Assembly (NCBI GenBank): GCA_023398815.1
Contig: JAEWRW010000020.1
Span: 199,400 to 263,399, forward strand
Source of the DNA: Bacillota bacterium
GTDB taxonomy: Bacteria; Bacillota; Clostridia; Christensenellales; UMGS416
Reading direction: 5' to 3'
DNA length: 64,000 bases
Shown: in pieces, positions 44,025-52,892 of the stretch
How positions within the stretch are numbered: position 1 is the first letter of the stretch
Layout of the letters: every line of letters starts with the position of its first letter
Made by a program: the position numbers and the translations under genes
Notes under the pieces: model-generated
What the model was told of the DNA's origin: nothing
The model's database searches: none
The model's input: the letters and a program-made list of their open reading frames with translations, nothing else

Positions 44025-44088
44025 GCAGAATCACCGACCATGCTTGCAGGATTCCCCGCTTGAACGGGACGGACGCCGCCGATAGAAT
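44025..44088 (+). promoter_or_regulatory. Sugar ABC operon promoter with candidate YesN operator
   Basis: TTGAAC (44060-44065), 17 bases, TAGAAT (44083-44088). Immediately upstream, GCAGAATCACCGA (44025-44037) and GCAGGATTCCCCG (44046-44058) form a 21-bp-period repeat ending next to the -35. It matches the pair at the regulator's own promoter (GCAGAA then GCAGGATT-N2-CCG). Confidence 0.55.
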
Positions 44089-44129
44089 TCGGGGTGACGG
44101 ATCCGCGTTCGACAGAGAGGAGAATTTGT

Positions 44130-45590
44130 ATGAGATCATCATGGAAACTCTCGGCACTGCTGCTTGCCCTTGCCCTGCTGCTGCTGCCGTTGGCGGGGTG
44201 TGCCACCAGCACCCCTGGCGGTGCGTCCGTGACCGCCTCCACCCAGGCGGAGGCCTCTGACCAGCAGACTGCCGAGGCGTCGGCTCCGGTGGAGGAAGAG
44301 AAGGAACCTGTGACCATCGTCGTCGGTGGCTGGCCGGCCGAGGAGTCCCAGGATTACCCCACCTTCCAGAAATATCTGGAGAAGATGAAGGAGCTCTATC
44401 CTTACATCACCATCGAACCCAATGAGTACGCTTACAACGTCAACACCTTCCTGCCGTTGGCGGCCAGCGGGCAGCTGCCCACCATCTATGGCACCTACTT
44501 CACCGAGCCGGAGAAGATCATCAGCGCCGGGTATTGCGCCGACATCACCGATGTGCTGACCAGTTACGGCTACGACGCGGCCATCAACCCCGACCTGCTG
44601 GAGTTGGTGACGCGGGACGATCGCATCTACGGCATCCCCTACAGCGCCTACTCCATGGGCGTGTGGTACAACTTGACGGTTCTTGAGAAAGCCGGCCTGT
44701 TGGAGGGCGTTAAACCCGTGTTCCCCAAGACCTATGAAGAATTGGCCCAAACGGCCTCCACCATCAAGAAGAAGACAGGAATCCCCGGCTTCTATATGCT
44801 CACCAACTTCAACCAGGGCGGCTGGACCTTCATGAACATCGCCTGGTCCTACGGCGCCACCTTTGAGGAGCAGATCAACGGCAAATGGACCGCCACCTTC
44901 AACAGCCCCGAAGCGGTGGCCGCGTTGCAGTTCGTCAAGGATCTGCGCTGGAAGTATGACTGCCTGCAGGACAACCTCCTGGTCACGGCGGACGACATGA
45001 TGACCGCCTTCGGCACCAACCAGGTGGGGATGGCCTTTGGCACGCTGGACTGGACCAACTCTGTGGTGCAGAACACCGGCATCAGCAAGGACGCCATGGC
45101 CATGTCCCAGGTGCCCGGCGGCCCGGCCGGCCAGGTCGCGCAGATGGGCGGCAGCATCTACATGTTCGCCCCAGAATCCACCCCGGAGCAGCTGGACGCC
45201 TGCATCAAATGGCTGCAACTGCGCGGGTTCAAGCCGGAGATGGACGACGCCGCGCAGGCAGCCCTGCGGCAGGATCTGACCGACAACAACGCCAAGGGCT
45301 ATGCGGTGGGTCCGCTGGGCATCAGCGTGTGGGTGGACCCCACCTACAACGAAGTGCGCAACGGCATCTACAGCGAGATGGCCAATGTGAACATGGATCT
45401 CTGGAACGACTTCTGCCAGAACGCCTCCAAGAACATCAGGCCGGAGGAACCGATCAACTGTCAGGAACTCTACGCCACGCTCGACGCGGTCATTCAATCG
45501 GTGCTCACCGACAAGAATGCCGACCCGCAGAAGCTGCTGGATGAGGCGGTTGCCACCTTCCAGCGTGAGTACCTCGACAACGTGAAGTAG
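44130..45590 (+). CDS. Sugar ABC transporter substrate-binding lipoprotein
   Basis: 486 residues. Lipoprotein signal with Cys24 in LAGC, a Ser/Thr/Glu-rich spacer, then a family-1 extracellular solute-binding fold. Landmarks are YGIPYSAYSMGVWYN and MAFGTLDWTN, plus aromatic residues suited to sugar stacking. It captures an oligosaccharide outside the cell for the two permeases downstream. AGAGGAG precedes the ATG; an in-frame ATG at 44094 would spoil the signal peptide and overlap the promoter. Substrate unknown; neighbouring GH genes suggest plant glycans. Confidence 0.92.
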   Translation: MRSSWKLSALLLALALLLLPLAGCATSTPGGASVTASTQAEASDQQTAEASAPVEEEKEPVTIVVGGWPAEESQDYPTFQKYLEKMKELYPYITIEPNEYAYNVNTFLPLAASGQLPTIYGTYFTEPEKIISAGYCADITDVLTSYGYDAAINPDLLELVTRDDRIYGIPYSAYSMGVWYNLTVLEKAGLLEGVKPVFPKTYEELAQTASTIKKKTGIPGFYMLTNFNQGGWTFMNIAWSYGATFEEQINGKWTATFNSPEAVAALQFVKDLRWKYDCLQDNLLVTADDMMTAFGTNQVGMAFGTLDWTNSVVQNTGISKDAMAMSQVPGGPAGQVAQMGGSIYMFAPESTPEQLDACIKWLQLRGFKPEMDDAAQAALRQDLTDNNAKGYAVGPLGISVWVDPTYNEVRNGIYSEMANVNMDLWNDFCQNASKNIRPEEPINCQELYATLDAVIQSVLTDKNADPQKLLDEAVATFQREYLDNVK

Positions 45591-45706
45591 GCTTTGCCGA
45601 AGGCATGAGACGGTGGGAGGGGTTTGCGCTGCGCCGCAGACAGACCCTTCCCCGTTCATCCGGCGGAGCCGGAATCAGGAACGATGGCAAGGAGTGACAG
45701 CCAATT

Positions 45707-46645
45707 ATGAGTGCACAGAATGTACCGGTATCCATGACGAAAGCACAGAAACCCGTTGGCCGGCGAATCTCCCGTGAGATTCGAGTCAATGCCGGCGCGT
45801 GGATTCTGCTGCTCCCCAGCCTTTTCAGTTTCATCCTGTTCAGTTGGCGTCCATTGCTGTCGGGCATCATTCTATCCTTCTTCAAAACAAAAGGATATGA
45901 GGCCGTCAGCTTTGTCGGGTTTGCAAACTACCTGGAGGTCTTCCAGAGTTCCGTATTCAAGAGCGCCATCGTCAACACCTTTTCCTACACCCTCTGGTCG
46001 CTGGCAATCGGATTTCTGGTGCCGTTGGTTGTTGCCATCATGATCACCGAAATGGTGCATTTCAAGTCGTTCTTCAAGTTCTCCGTCTACTTCCCGGTGA
46101 TGATCCCCAGCATGGCCGCCGCCCTGCTGTGGTACTTCATGTTTGACCCCGGCCAGGGGGGCATCCTCAATGCCTTGTTGACCTTTTTTGACATGGGAAG
46201 ATCGGAGTGGCTGCAGAACGACCGCCTGACGGTGCCGCTCATTGTGGTCACCATGACCTGGCGGGCGTTTGGCAGCACCACCCTCATGTATATGGCCAGC
46301 CTTGCGGGGGTGAATCATGAGCTCTACGAGGCCGCCAGCCTGGACGGCGCCAGCATCTTCCAGCGCATCCGCCACATCACCCTGCCGCAAATTTCTAACA
46401 TCATCGGCCTGTTGTTCATCATGCAAATCATCGGCGTGTTCCAAACCATGCAGGAGCCGCTGGCCATGACCGAAGGCGGCCCCAACAACGCCTCCATGAC
46501 GCTGATGCTGGAGAGTTACTATGACGCGTTCCGTTACTTCAACGCGGGTCGCTCCATGGCGGTCGGCGGCATCACCTTTGTGCTTTTGGCGGCGATGACG
46601 GTCATCTACATGGCCGTCAAACAACGCGCTGAGAGCGACGATTGA
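45707..46645 (+). CDS. Sugar ABC transporter permease, MalF/UgpA type
   Basis: 312 residues with six predicted membrane helices. The ATPase-contacting EAA loop reads HELYEAASLDGASIFQRIRHITLPQI, close to the family consensus EAAxxDGAxxxQxFxxITLP. Second gene of the transporter operon; a 116-base gap after the binding-protein gene contains an imperfect hairpin that may lower permease expression relative to the binding protein. No ATPase gene follows, so a shared MsmK-like ATPase elsewhere is expected. Confidence 0.93.
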   Translation: MSAQNVPVSMTKAQKPVGRRISREIRVNAGAWILLLPSLFSFILFSWRPLLSGIILSFFKTKGYEAVSFVGFANYLEVFQSSVFKSAIVNTFSYTLWSLAIGFLVPLVVAIMITEMVHFKSFFKFSVYFPVMIPSMAAALLWYFMFDPGQGGILNALLTFFDMGRSEWLQNDRLTVPLIVVTMTWRAFGSTTLMYMASLAGVNHELYEAASLDGASIFQRIRHITLPQISNIIGLLFIMQIIGVFQTMQEPLAMTEGGPNNASMTLMLESYYDAFRYFNAGRSMAVGGITFVLLAAMTVIYMAVKQRAESDD

Positions 46646-46657
46646 GGAGGGAGTACG

Positions 46658-47551
46658 ATGAGCCGGTTTGAACAAAAATCCGGAGGGGCGATTTCCTCCA
46701 TGGACTTGAAGCGCCCCAGCGTCAAGCTGCTGTATTGGCTGATGTTCTCGGTGCTGATGGTGCTGGTGTGCGTCTGCCTGCTTCCGCCGCTGTGGATTTT
46801 TATCTCCAGCATGAAGAGCACGGAGGAGCTGTATCAGATCCCGCCGACGCTGTTCCCTAAGGAGTTTGACCTTGGCAAGATCGCGGAAGTCTGGAAATCT
46901 CTGAAATTCATGAGATATTACCTGAACACCACCATTGTGGCCGGTGGGGCGGTGGTCTTCTCCATCATCGTCAATGGTCTGGCGGGGTATGTCATCTCCC
47001 GCCTGCGGCCCAAGGGCAGCAAGCTCTATTTGAACATCATGCTCTGGACCATGTTACTTCCCAATACGCTCAGCCTGGTGCCGCTTTTTAAGACCATGAT
47101 CGATTTTCCCGTCTTTGGTTTCAATCTCACCAACACCTACTGGCCCATGTGGCTGATGTGCGGCTGCAATGCCTTTTATGTGTTGATCTTCAAGGGTTTC
47201 TTCGACGGCGTGCCGATGGCGCTGGTGGAGGCAGCCAAGCTGGATGGCTCGGGAAACCTGGGCATCTTCTTCCGCATCATGATCCCGCTGAGCATGCCCA
47301 TCATCGGGGTGGCGACGATCTTCACGGTCATTGGCGTGTGGGGCGACTTTTTGCTGCCCTATCTCATGCTGACCGACAAGGACGCCCAAACCATCATGGT
47401 GCGCATTTTCAACATCAAGAACACCTCGCTCTACACCCTAGACGTGCAGTTGATGTCGCTGGTGCTGTCCATTCTGCCATCGGTCGTCATCTTCCTATTC
47501 TTCCAGCGCTACATCATGCAGGGGTTTACTCTGAGCGGAATCAAGGGTTAA
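46658..47551 (+). CDS. Sugar ABC transporter permease, MalG/UgpE type
   Basis: 297 residues, six membrane helices, with an N-terminal WIFISSMKSTEELYQIPPTLFP segment typical of MalG-type permeases. The EAA loop is ALVEAAKLDGSGNLGIFFRIMIPLSMP. GAGGAGGG precedes the ATG; 12 bases after the first permease gene. Confidence 0.93.
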   Translation: MSRFEQKSGGAISSMDLKRPSVKLLYWLMFSVLMVLVCVCLLPPLWIFISSMKSTEELYQIPPTLFPKEFDLGKIAEVWKSLKFMRYYLNTTIVAGGAVVFSIIVNGLAGYVISRLRPKGSKLYLNIMLWTMLLPNTLSLVPLFKTMIDFPVFGFNLTNTYWPMWLMCGCNAFYVLIFKGFFDGVPMALVEAAKLDGSGNLGIFFRIMIPLSMPIIGVATIFTVIGVWGDFLLPYLMLTDKDAQTIMVRIFNIKNTSLYTLDVQLMSLVLSILPSVVIFLFFQRYIMQGFTLSGIKG

Positions 47552-47621
47552 TCCGCAAAGGACCGGAGGGATGCTCCTGACCGGCTTTTCCAAGAGCGCT
47601 CCATGCCCATTCCTATTGTGC

Positions 47622-47657
47622 GCCCCCGGCGGTTTCGCCGGGGGCCTCTCTCTTTTT
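47622..47657 (+). terminator. Sugar ABC operon terminator
   Basis: A 10-bp GC-rich stem (47622-47631 with 47636-47645), loop GTTT, then CTCTCTCTTTTT. Confidence 0.9.
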
Positions 47658-47793
47658 GGTCAACAGCGGTTTCATCCGCATTAGCTTGGGGTATGTGTGG
47701 GTTAAGCTTCATCCCTCGCTGGGCAGCCTGAAATGCGACGATAACGCCGGCGGCTATGACTAAACACAGTGCAGTTGCGTTTAGACACCCTTC

Positions 47794-47822
47794 GCGACAC
47801 CGATGCCCGCTTCTGCTATAAT
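47794..47822 (+). promoter_or_regulatory. bceRS-type operon promoter
   Basis: GCGACA (47794-47799), 17 bases, TATAAT (47817-47822), about 30 bases before the regulator start codon. Confidence 0.6.
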
Positions 47823-47852
47823 GGCACCATGCACTCCAAGGGGTATTGCCTC

Positions 47853-48527
47853 ATGTATAAAATCCTGCTCATTGAAGACGACCCAGTCATCTGCACCGTT
47901 GTTGCCCGGGAGCTCACGAAGTGGGGCTTCGAGGTGCAGGCTGTGGAGCGGTTTGACGCAGTGGTGGAGGAATTTCAGCGTGCGGAACCGCACCTCGTCC
48001 TGATGGATGTCAATTTGCCCAGCCGCAACGGGTTCTACTGGTGCGGTGAAATTCGTCAAATCTCCAAGGCCCCGGTGCTGTTCCTATCCTCCCGAGACTC
48101 GTCGATGGACGTCGTGATGGCCGTGAGCCAGGGCGGTGACGATTACATCACAAAGCCGTTCTCTATGGATGTGCTGGTAGCCAAGGTGAACGCACTGCTC
48201 CGTCGCACCTATTCCTACCAGGAGGAGGTTGCGGACACACTGGAGCGGGGGAGCGCGAGGCTGAACCTATCCACTGGAACCATCGCCTGCAAGGGCCTTA
48301 TCGCCGAGCTCACCCGTAACGAGCTCAAAATCCTGGGGTTGCTGATGAAAGCCGGCGGCGCCATCGTGAGCCGAGAACACTTGATGCGTGAGCTGTGGCA
48401 GGACGAAAGCTTTATCGACGACAACACGCTGACGGTGAACGTGAATCGCCTTCGCAAGAAACTGCAGGACATCGGCTTGGCGGACTTCATCCATACTGCC
48501 AAAAACCAGGGGTATCAGGTGAAATGA
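47853..48527 (+). CDS. BceR-like OmpR-family response regulator
   Basis: 224 residues. Receiver with Asp52 (VLMDVNLPSRNG, the SRNG/DGF-type loop of this subgroup) and Lys in ITKPFSMDVL; C-terminal winged helix ending FIHTAKNQGYQVK. The sequence and the gene order regulator-kinase-ATPase-permease match Bce-type peptide-antibiotic detoxification modules, where the transporter itself is the sensor. ATG at 47853; ATGA overlap with the kinase. Confidence 0.9.
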   Translation: MYKILLIEDDPVICTVVARELTKWGFEVQAVERFDAVVEEFQRAEPHLVLMDVNLPSRNGFYWCGEIRQISKAPVLFLSSRDSSMDVVMAVSQGGDDYITKPFSMDVLVAKVNALLRRTYSYQEEVADTLERGSARLNLSTGTIACKGLIAELTRNELKILGLLMKAGGAIVSREHLMRELWQDESFIDDNTLTVNVNRLRKKLQDIGLADFIHTAKNQGYQVK

Positions 48528-49549
48528 GCTTTTTGCGCTATCTGCGGGACAACATTCGCTTCGTACTGCTCTACTTTATGCTGGTGGGCTTTTTGGCCGC
48601 GATGGCGGTGCTGGCCGGCAGCGACCTGTACCGTCAGGATGGCGTCTATGCGGTGGTGGTCACCATTGTGTTGTATGTGGCTGGGTTACTGGTGGACTAT
48701 GGGATCTGCCGGAAGCAGGTGCTGAGGCTCCGGGAGCTCGTATCAGCACAGGACAAGACGCCGCTGCTGCCCGAACCCAACGACTACCGTGATGAGCTTT
48801 ACGCCCAACTGGTGGCCGGTCTGTATGACGAACAGATGAAAAACCTGAACCGTATTGAGGAGGATGCCCGGGACAACCGGGAGTTCATGGCCGCCTGGGT
48901 GCATGAGGTGAAGACCCCGATCACAGCGGCGCGGCTGCTGCTGGAAGGGCAGGTGGGGGAGGCGGAGGCTGAGTCCCTGCGTGAGGAAATCGAGCGGATC
49001 AACGGATACGTCGAGCAGGTGCTGTTCCACACCCGGGCAGATAGTTTCTCCCGAGATTACCTGCTTGCAGAGGAGGAACTGTTGCGCCTGGTGCGCGAAA
49101 ACGTGAAGAAACATTCGGCGCTGTTTATTCACAAACGCATTTCCGTGCAAATTGATATCCCACCCCATCTCACCGTGTGCACCGACCGCAAATGGCTGCT
49201 GTTCATCCTCGATCAACTGCTAACCAACGCCCTGAAATACACCTACAGCAATGGCAGTGTTCTCATCGCCGCCCGGCGTGACGGCGCGGAGACGGTGCTT
49301 TGCTATCAGGACAATGGTATGGGTATCGAGAAGGCCGATCTGGAGCGGTTGTTCGATAAGTCCTTCACCGGTCGAAACGGCCGCGAGGGGAACAGCGCCG
49401 CCACTGGCCTGGGGCTCTATCTGGCGCAAAAGCTGGCCTGCAAGCTGGGTCACCGCATCACCGTGTCGTCTGTGAAGGGACAGGGCACGACGGCGACGGT
49501 GCACTTCCCTGGGTTGGGAGACAATGAATACAACCTTACAAAAGTGTAA
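48524..49549 (+). CDS. BceS-like intramembrane-sensing histidine kinase
   Basis: 341 residues. Two membrane helices (about 11-31 and 41-59) joined by only ~10 outside residues, the mark of kinases that take their signal from an ABC transporter. Phospho-His127 in AAWVHEVKTPITA; ATPase motifs QLLTNALKYT, DNGMGIEKADL, TGLGLYLAQKLA. The last bases of the gene form part of the predicted operator for the downstream transporter. Confidence 0.92.
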   Translation: MSFLRYLRDNIRFVLLYFMLVGFLAAMAVLAGSDLYRQDGVYAVVVTIVLYVAGLLVDYGICRKQVLRLRELVSAQDKTPLLPEPNDYRDELYAQLVAGLYDEQMKNLNRIEEDARDNREFMAAWVHEVKTPITAARLLLEGQVGEAEAESLREEIERINGYVEQVLFHTRADSFSRDYLLAEEELLRLVRENVKKHSALFIHKRISVQIDIPPHLTVCTDRKWLLFILDQLLTNALKYTYSNGSVLIAARRDGAETVLCYQDNGMGIEKADLERLFDKSFTGRNGREGNSAATGLGLYLAQKLACKLGHRITVSSVKGQGTTATVHFPGLGDNEYNLTKV

Positions 49550-49609
49550 GCCATGTGCCGTCGATTGTAAGTCAATTCGATGGCTCCTGCCTTTCTGCTT
49601 GGCTATACT
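49535..49609 (+). promoter_or_regulatory. bceAB promoter with BceR-like operator
   Basis: CTTACA-AAAG-TGTAAG (49535-49550) is a perfect inverted repeat that contains TTACA-N4-TGTAA, the pattern described for BceR-like regulators. A further TGTAAG half-site lies at 49566-49571. A -10 TATACT (49604-49609) has no clear -35, as expected for an activated promoter. Confidence 0.6.
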
Positions 49610-49657
49610 TGCATTCGGCCGGTGAGCATCGGCCGAGTTTTCATTTGGAGGTCCGCA

Positions 49658-50428
49658 ATGGAAGTTCTTTCCGCAAGAAATGTGACCAAAGTGTATGGCT
49701 CCCGGATTGGCGCAATGAAATACCCCGCGCTCAATGGCATCGACCTATCGGTGCAGGAGGGCGAGTACCTGGGCATTATGGGGCCGTCGGGCTCTGGCAA
49801 GACCACGCTTTTGAATGTGCTCAGCACCATTGACCGCCCCACCTCAGGCTCCGTCGCCATCGAGGGTCGCGATGTCTCAAAGATCCGCGAACCGGCGTTG
49901 TCCGAATTCCGCCGCAGCCGCCTGGGATTCTTGTTCCAGGACTTCAACCTGCTGGATACGATGACGCTGAAAGAAAACATTGTGCTGCCCTTGGCACTCT
50001 CCAAGACCTCTTACCCGGAGATCAGGCAGCGGCTGGATGGCTTGAGCCGGTCGCTGGGCATCGCGGATGTGCTGGACAAGCGGCCTTATGAGGTGTCCGG
50101 TGGGCAGAAGCAGCGTGCCGCCGCCGCCAGGGCCATCATCACGAACCCCGCCCTTGTGCTGGCCGACGAGCCAACCGGTGCGCTGGACAGCAAGTCTGCC
50201 CGGGAACTGCTGGGCTGCCTGGAAACCCTCAACACCCAGAACCACACGACGATTCTAATGGTCACCCACGATTCGTTCACGGCCTCGTGGTGCAGCCGCA
50301 TTGTGTTCATCAAGGATGGTTTGCTCTTTAGCGAGCTCCGCCGGGGGGACATGCCCCGCAAGGCCTTCTACCAGAGCATCCTGCAGGTGCTGGCCGTGAT
50401 GGGGGGAGGCAACGGAAATGTTGATTAA
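49658..50428 (+). CDS. BceA-like ABC transporter ATP-binding protein
   Basis: 256 residues. Walker A GPSGSGKTT, Q-loop FQDFNLLDTMTLKENIVLPL, signature VSGGQKQR, Walker B LVLADEPTGALD, switch His in MVTHD. This is the MacB/LolD-type ATPase that pairs with FtsX-family permeases. TTGGAGG precedes the ATG at 49658; overlaps the permease gene by 11 bases. Confidence 0.93.
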   Translation: MEVLSARNVTKVYGSRIGAMKYPALNGIDLSVQEGEYLGIMGPSGSGKTTLLNVLSTIDRPTSGSVAIEGRDVSKIREPALSEFRRSRLGFLFQDFNLLDTMTLKENIVLPLALSKTSYPEIRQRLDGLSRSLGIADVLDKRPYEVSGGQKQRAAAARAIITNPALVLADEPTGALDSKSARELLGCLETLNTQNHTTILMVTHDSFTASWCSRIVFIKDGLLFSELRRGDMPRKAFYQSILQVLAVMGGGNGNVD

Positions 50429-52298
50429 GCTGGCTCTTGGCAATCTCCACAGGAATTTCCGAAATTACTGGGCGTATTTCGTGAGCTCGGTTTTCAGTGC
50501 GTTTGTGCTGTATTTGTTCCTGTCCATCTGCTTTGGCGAGGCGACCAAGGCTGCCGCGTCACAAGCCACAACGACACTGTTTGGCATTGGTGCGTTTCTG
50601 ACGGCGTGTTTCGCGGCGTTCTTCATCTGGTACTCCAACAGCTTCTTCCTCAAGAGCCGAAAAAAAGAGTTTGCCACCTATCTGTTGCTGGGGATGTCCA
50701 AGCGGCAGACCATCCGCCTGTGCGTGCTGGAAAACATCGCGATCCTCGTGCTGGCCTGGTTGGCCGGTATCACCATCGGCATTCTATTGAACAAGCTGCT
50801 GATTATGCTGCTGTTTCGCATCATGGAGGTGGAGGCGGCAGTGCCGTTTGAGGTGAGCACTATGGCCTTGCGGCTGAGTTCCTTCGTCTTTGCCGGCGTG
50901 ATTGCGCTAGTCTGCCTGCATGGCGTGGCGATATTGGGCCGCAGCAGCCTGATCGAGCTCATGAACGCTTCCAAGAAGGCGGAAAAGCCAATGGAAGCCT
51001 CGGGCCGGACATGGGTGGTCGGGCTGCTGGCCATTGCTTGCTTGGGTCTGGGGTATTCTCTGGCGGTGGCCAATGGCCTGAACATCATGCTGTGGGTGCC
51101 GATCGTTGCGCTGGTTTGCATTGGCACCATGCTGGCCTTCCTGGGCCTGGTCACGTTGTTTCTGCACTTCAGCCGCAAGGATGAAGCCCGGCTTTACCGC
51201 GGCGCGAAACTGATCACCGTGTCCCAATTGATGCACCGCTACCGGGGGAATGTGGGGACCTTGAGCACCATCGCCATCACCACGACCGTGGCACTGTGCG
51301 CGGTGCTGTGCTGCTGTGGGCTTTTCAGCAAGACGCTCGATAATACCCGCATGATGAGGCCCTTCTCGCTAGAGATCAACACCGAAACGATCCAGGAAGA
51401 GGCGGTGGACCGGGCGGCGGACGCTCACCGGGAAGTGCGAATCCTCTCCAGGACGCCAATCGATGTTGTTCGAGTAAGCGCCACCCATATGGGAACCAAG
51501 GATACATTCCAGATCATCAGCCAAAGCCAGTACAATGCGATCACCAGGGCGCTGGGCTGGCAGGAACAGGCCGAATTGGCCAACGACGATACGGCGATAC
51601 TGGTCATGAACCGGTTTCTGAACCTATCCACCACGCAGGAGCCGGAGCGTGTGGGGGTGCCGGTGGGCGATGGCACGGCGGAGCTTTCCATCGCCCAAAC
51701 ACAGTACCGCAACTATGTGTCGCTGGATCGTTTCCTCCAGTCGCTCGTTGTAACGGACCGCATGTATGAACGGATTGCCCAAGCGCCGGATGCGGAAAAG
51801 ACATCCCTTGTGGGATACATGCTGGACAATGACTTTGCTTCGGCGGGTTTGATTGCCAGCCTGCGTGCGGGCCTGCCCGAGGACGCCAAGCTGTATACCT
51901 TCTATGAGAATTACCGGGACGGTATGAAGATGTACGGTGTAATGATGTTTGTGGGCGTGTTTGTGGGGTTACTCTTCCTTACGGCCACGGGCAGTATCCT
52001 GTACTTCCGGATGTCTATGGAAGCCTCACAGGACCGTGAGATGTTCCGCACGCTGATAAAACTGGGGATCGGCCACCGGCAACTCAGGCAAGCCATCACC
52101 GGGGAGGTGGCGATCGTGTTCGGAGCACCGCTGATCCTCGCGATCCTCAATTCGTTTATGGCATCGGTATCGCTGGGTAAGGTTGTCAACCTGGATATGA
52201 CGGGGATCTTTGTTGTGATCGCGGCAGTCTACACGCTGGTCTACGCGCTCTATTTCCTGCTGACCAAGAATAAGTTTCTGTGGACCATCGGCAGGTAG
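50418..52298 (+). CDS. BceB-like ABC transporter permease
   Basis: 626 residues, the length of BceB-type permeases. Ten predicted membrane helices with FtsX-like modules (about 15-330 and 495-620) and a large extracellular domain of ~200 residues between helices 7 and 8 (about 305-500), the segment that recognises peptide antibiotics and signals to the kinase. The likely role is target protection and sensing of bacitracin-like or lantibiotic peptides; the specific antibiotic cannot be read from sequence. Confidence 0.92.
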   Translation: MLIKLALGNLHRNFRNYWAYFVSSVFSAFVLYLFLSICFGEATKAAASQATTTLFGIGAFLTACFAAFFIWYSNSFFLKSRKKEFATYLLLGMSKRQTIRLCVLENIAILVLAWLAGITIGILLNKLLIMLLFRIMEVEAAVPFEVSTMALRLSSFVFAGVIALVCLHGVAILGRSSLIELMNASKKAEKPMEASGRTWVVGLLAIACLGLGYSLAVANGLNIMLWVPIVALVCIGTMLAFLGLVTLFLHFSRKDEARLYRGAKLITVSQLMHRYRGNVGTLSTIAITTTVALCAVLCCCGLFSKTLDNTRMMRPFSLEINTETIQEEAVDRAADAHREVRILSRTPIDVVRVSATHMGTKDTFQIISQSQYNAITRALGWQEQAELANDDTAILVMNRFLNLSTTQEPERVGVPVGDGTAELSIAQTQYRNYVSLDRFLQSLVVTDRMYERIAQAPDAEKTSLVGYMLDNDFASAGLIASLRAGLPEDAKLYTFYENYRDGMKMYGVMMFVGVFVGLLFLTATGSILYFRMSMEASQDREMFRTLIKLGIGHRQLRQAITGEVAIVFGAPLILAILNSFMASVSLGKVVNLDMTGIFVVIAAVYTLVYALYFLLTKNKFLWTIGR

Positions 52299-52372
52299 TT
52301 CAGTGCGTTATGCAAGCGCACGCTTGCTGCTATCCACTGTGCCTGCACTGACGGATGCTCCCAGGTGCGGCG

Positions 52373-52777
52373 TCACTTCCCCGGGGGCACCCAGGTTGCC
52401 CAGGGGCCGTTTGGGTGGACGACGGACGAATCGCTCGCCGATACCTTGACCGAGAGCACCTGCCCAACCCCCACAAAGTGCAGCGCGTCGGTCGCCACCA
52501 GCCAGGTTGTAGTGGCCGGATACTTGGGGCCGTCCATTGGCTCCACCATCATGCCGAGGCGGAATCGTACCTTGCCTCCCTCAGCGGGTTCGCCCTGGGC
52601 CTCGGTGATGCGTGCCCGGGCCAGGGAATACCCGCCCCGGCGCCGCAGGGGGCTAGCGGGGGATTGGCTGAGCTGGTCAAGTTTGCGCCGTTGCACCCGC
52701 GTGGATGCGAAGAGCACCAGCGTCAGCACCAATATGAGCACAACCGGCCAAAACGCCTGCAATCGTTCCATCGTCAT
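52373..52777 (-). CDS. Single-pass membrane protein of unknown function
   Basis: 134 residues: one membrane helix (about 8-24) followed by a basic stretch (RVQRRK) and a ~95-residue domain with beta-strand-like segments (GGKVRFRLGMMVEPM, TTTWLVATDALHFVG). No family recognised. It lies alone, convergent with the bceAB operon and divergent from the DUF2953 gene. ATG at 52777 with AAAGGCAGGG; an ATG at 52771 is equally possible. Confidence 0.6.
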   Translation of the reverse strand: MTMERLQAFWPVVLILVLTLVLFASTRVQRRKLDQLSQSPASPLRRRGGYSLARARITEAQGEPAEGGKVRFRLGMMVEPMDGPKYPATTTWLVATDALHFVGVGQVLSVKVSASDSSVVHPNGPWATWVPPGK

Positions 52778-52892
52778 CCCTGCCTTTTCTCTCTCCACTC
52801 TACCATTCTTTTCCTCCCTCAACAAGTTCTGGTGTGGTTTTGGGCGGGGATGTTCATACTAATCCAGACATCTGCGGGAAGGAGGAAACGCG

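Noticed and set aside
42800..44317. 505-residue minus-strand open frame opposite the YesM kinase gene and the start of the sugar-binding gene
   Set aside because: Shadow spanning a kinase gene and a promoter; composition typical of antisense GC-rich frames.
44139..45659. 506-residue minus-strand open frame opposite the sugar-binding protein gene
   Set aside because: Shadow; the plus frame has a lipobox, a ribosome site and domain similarity.
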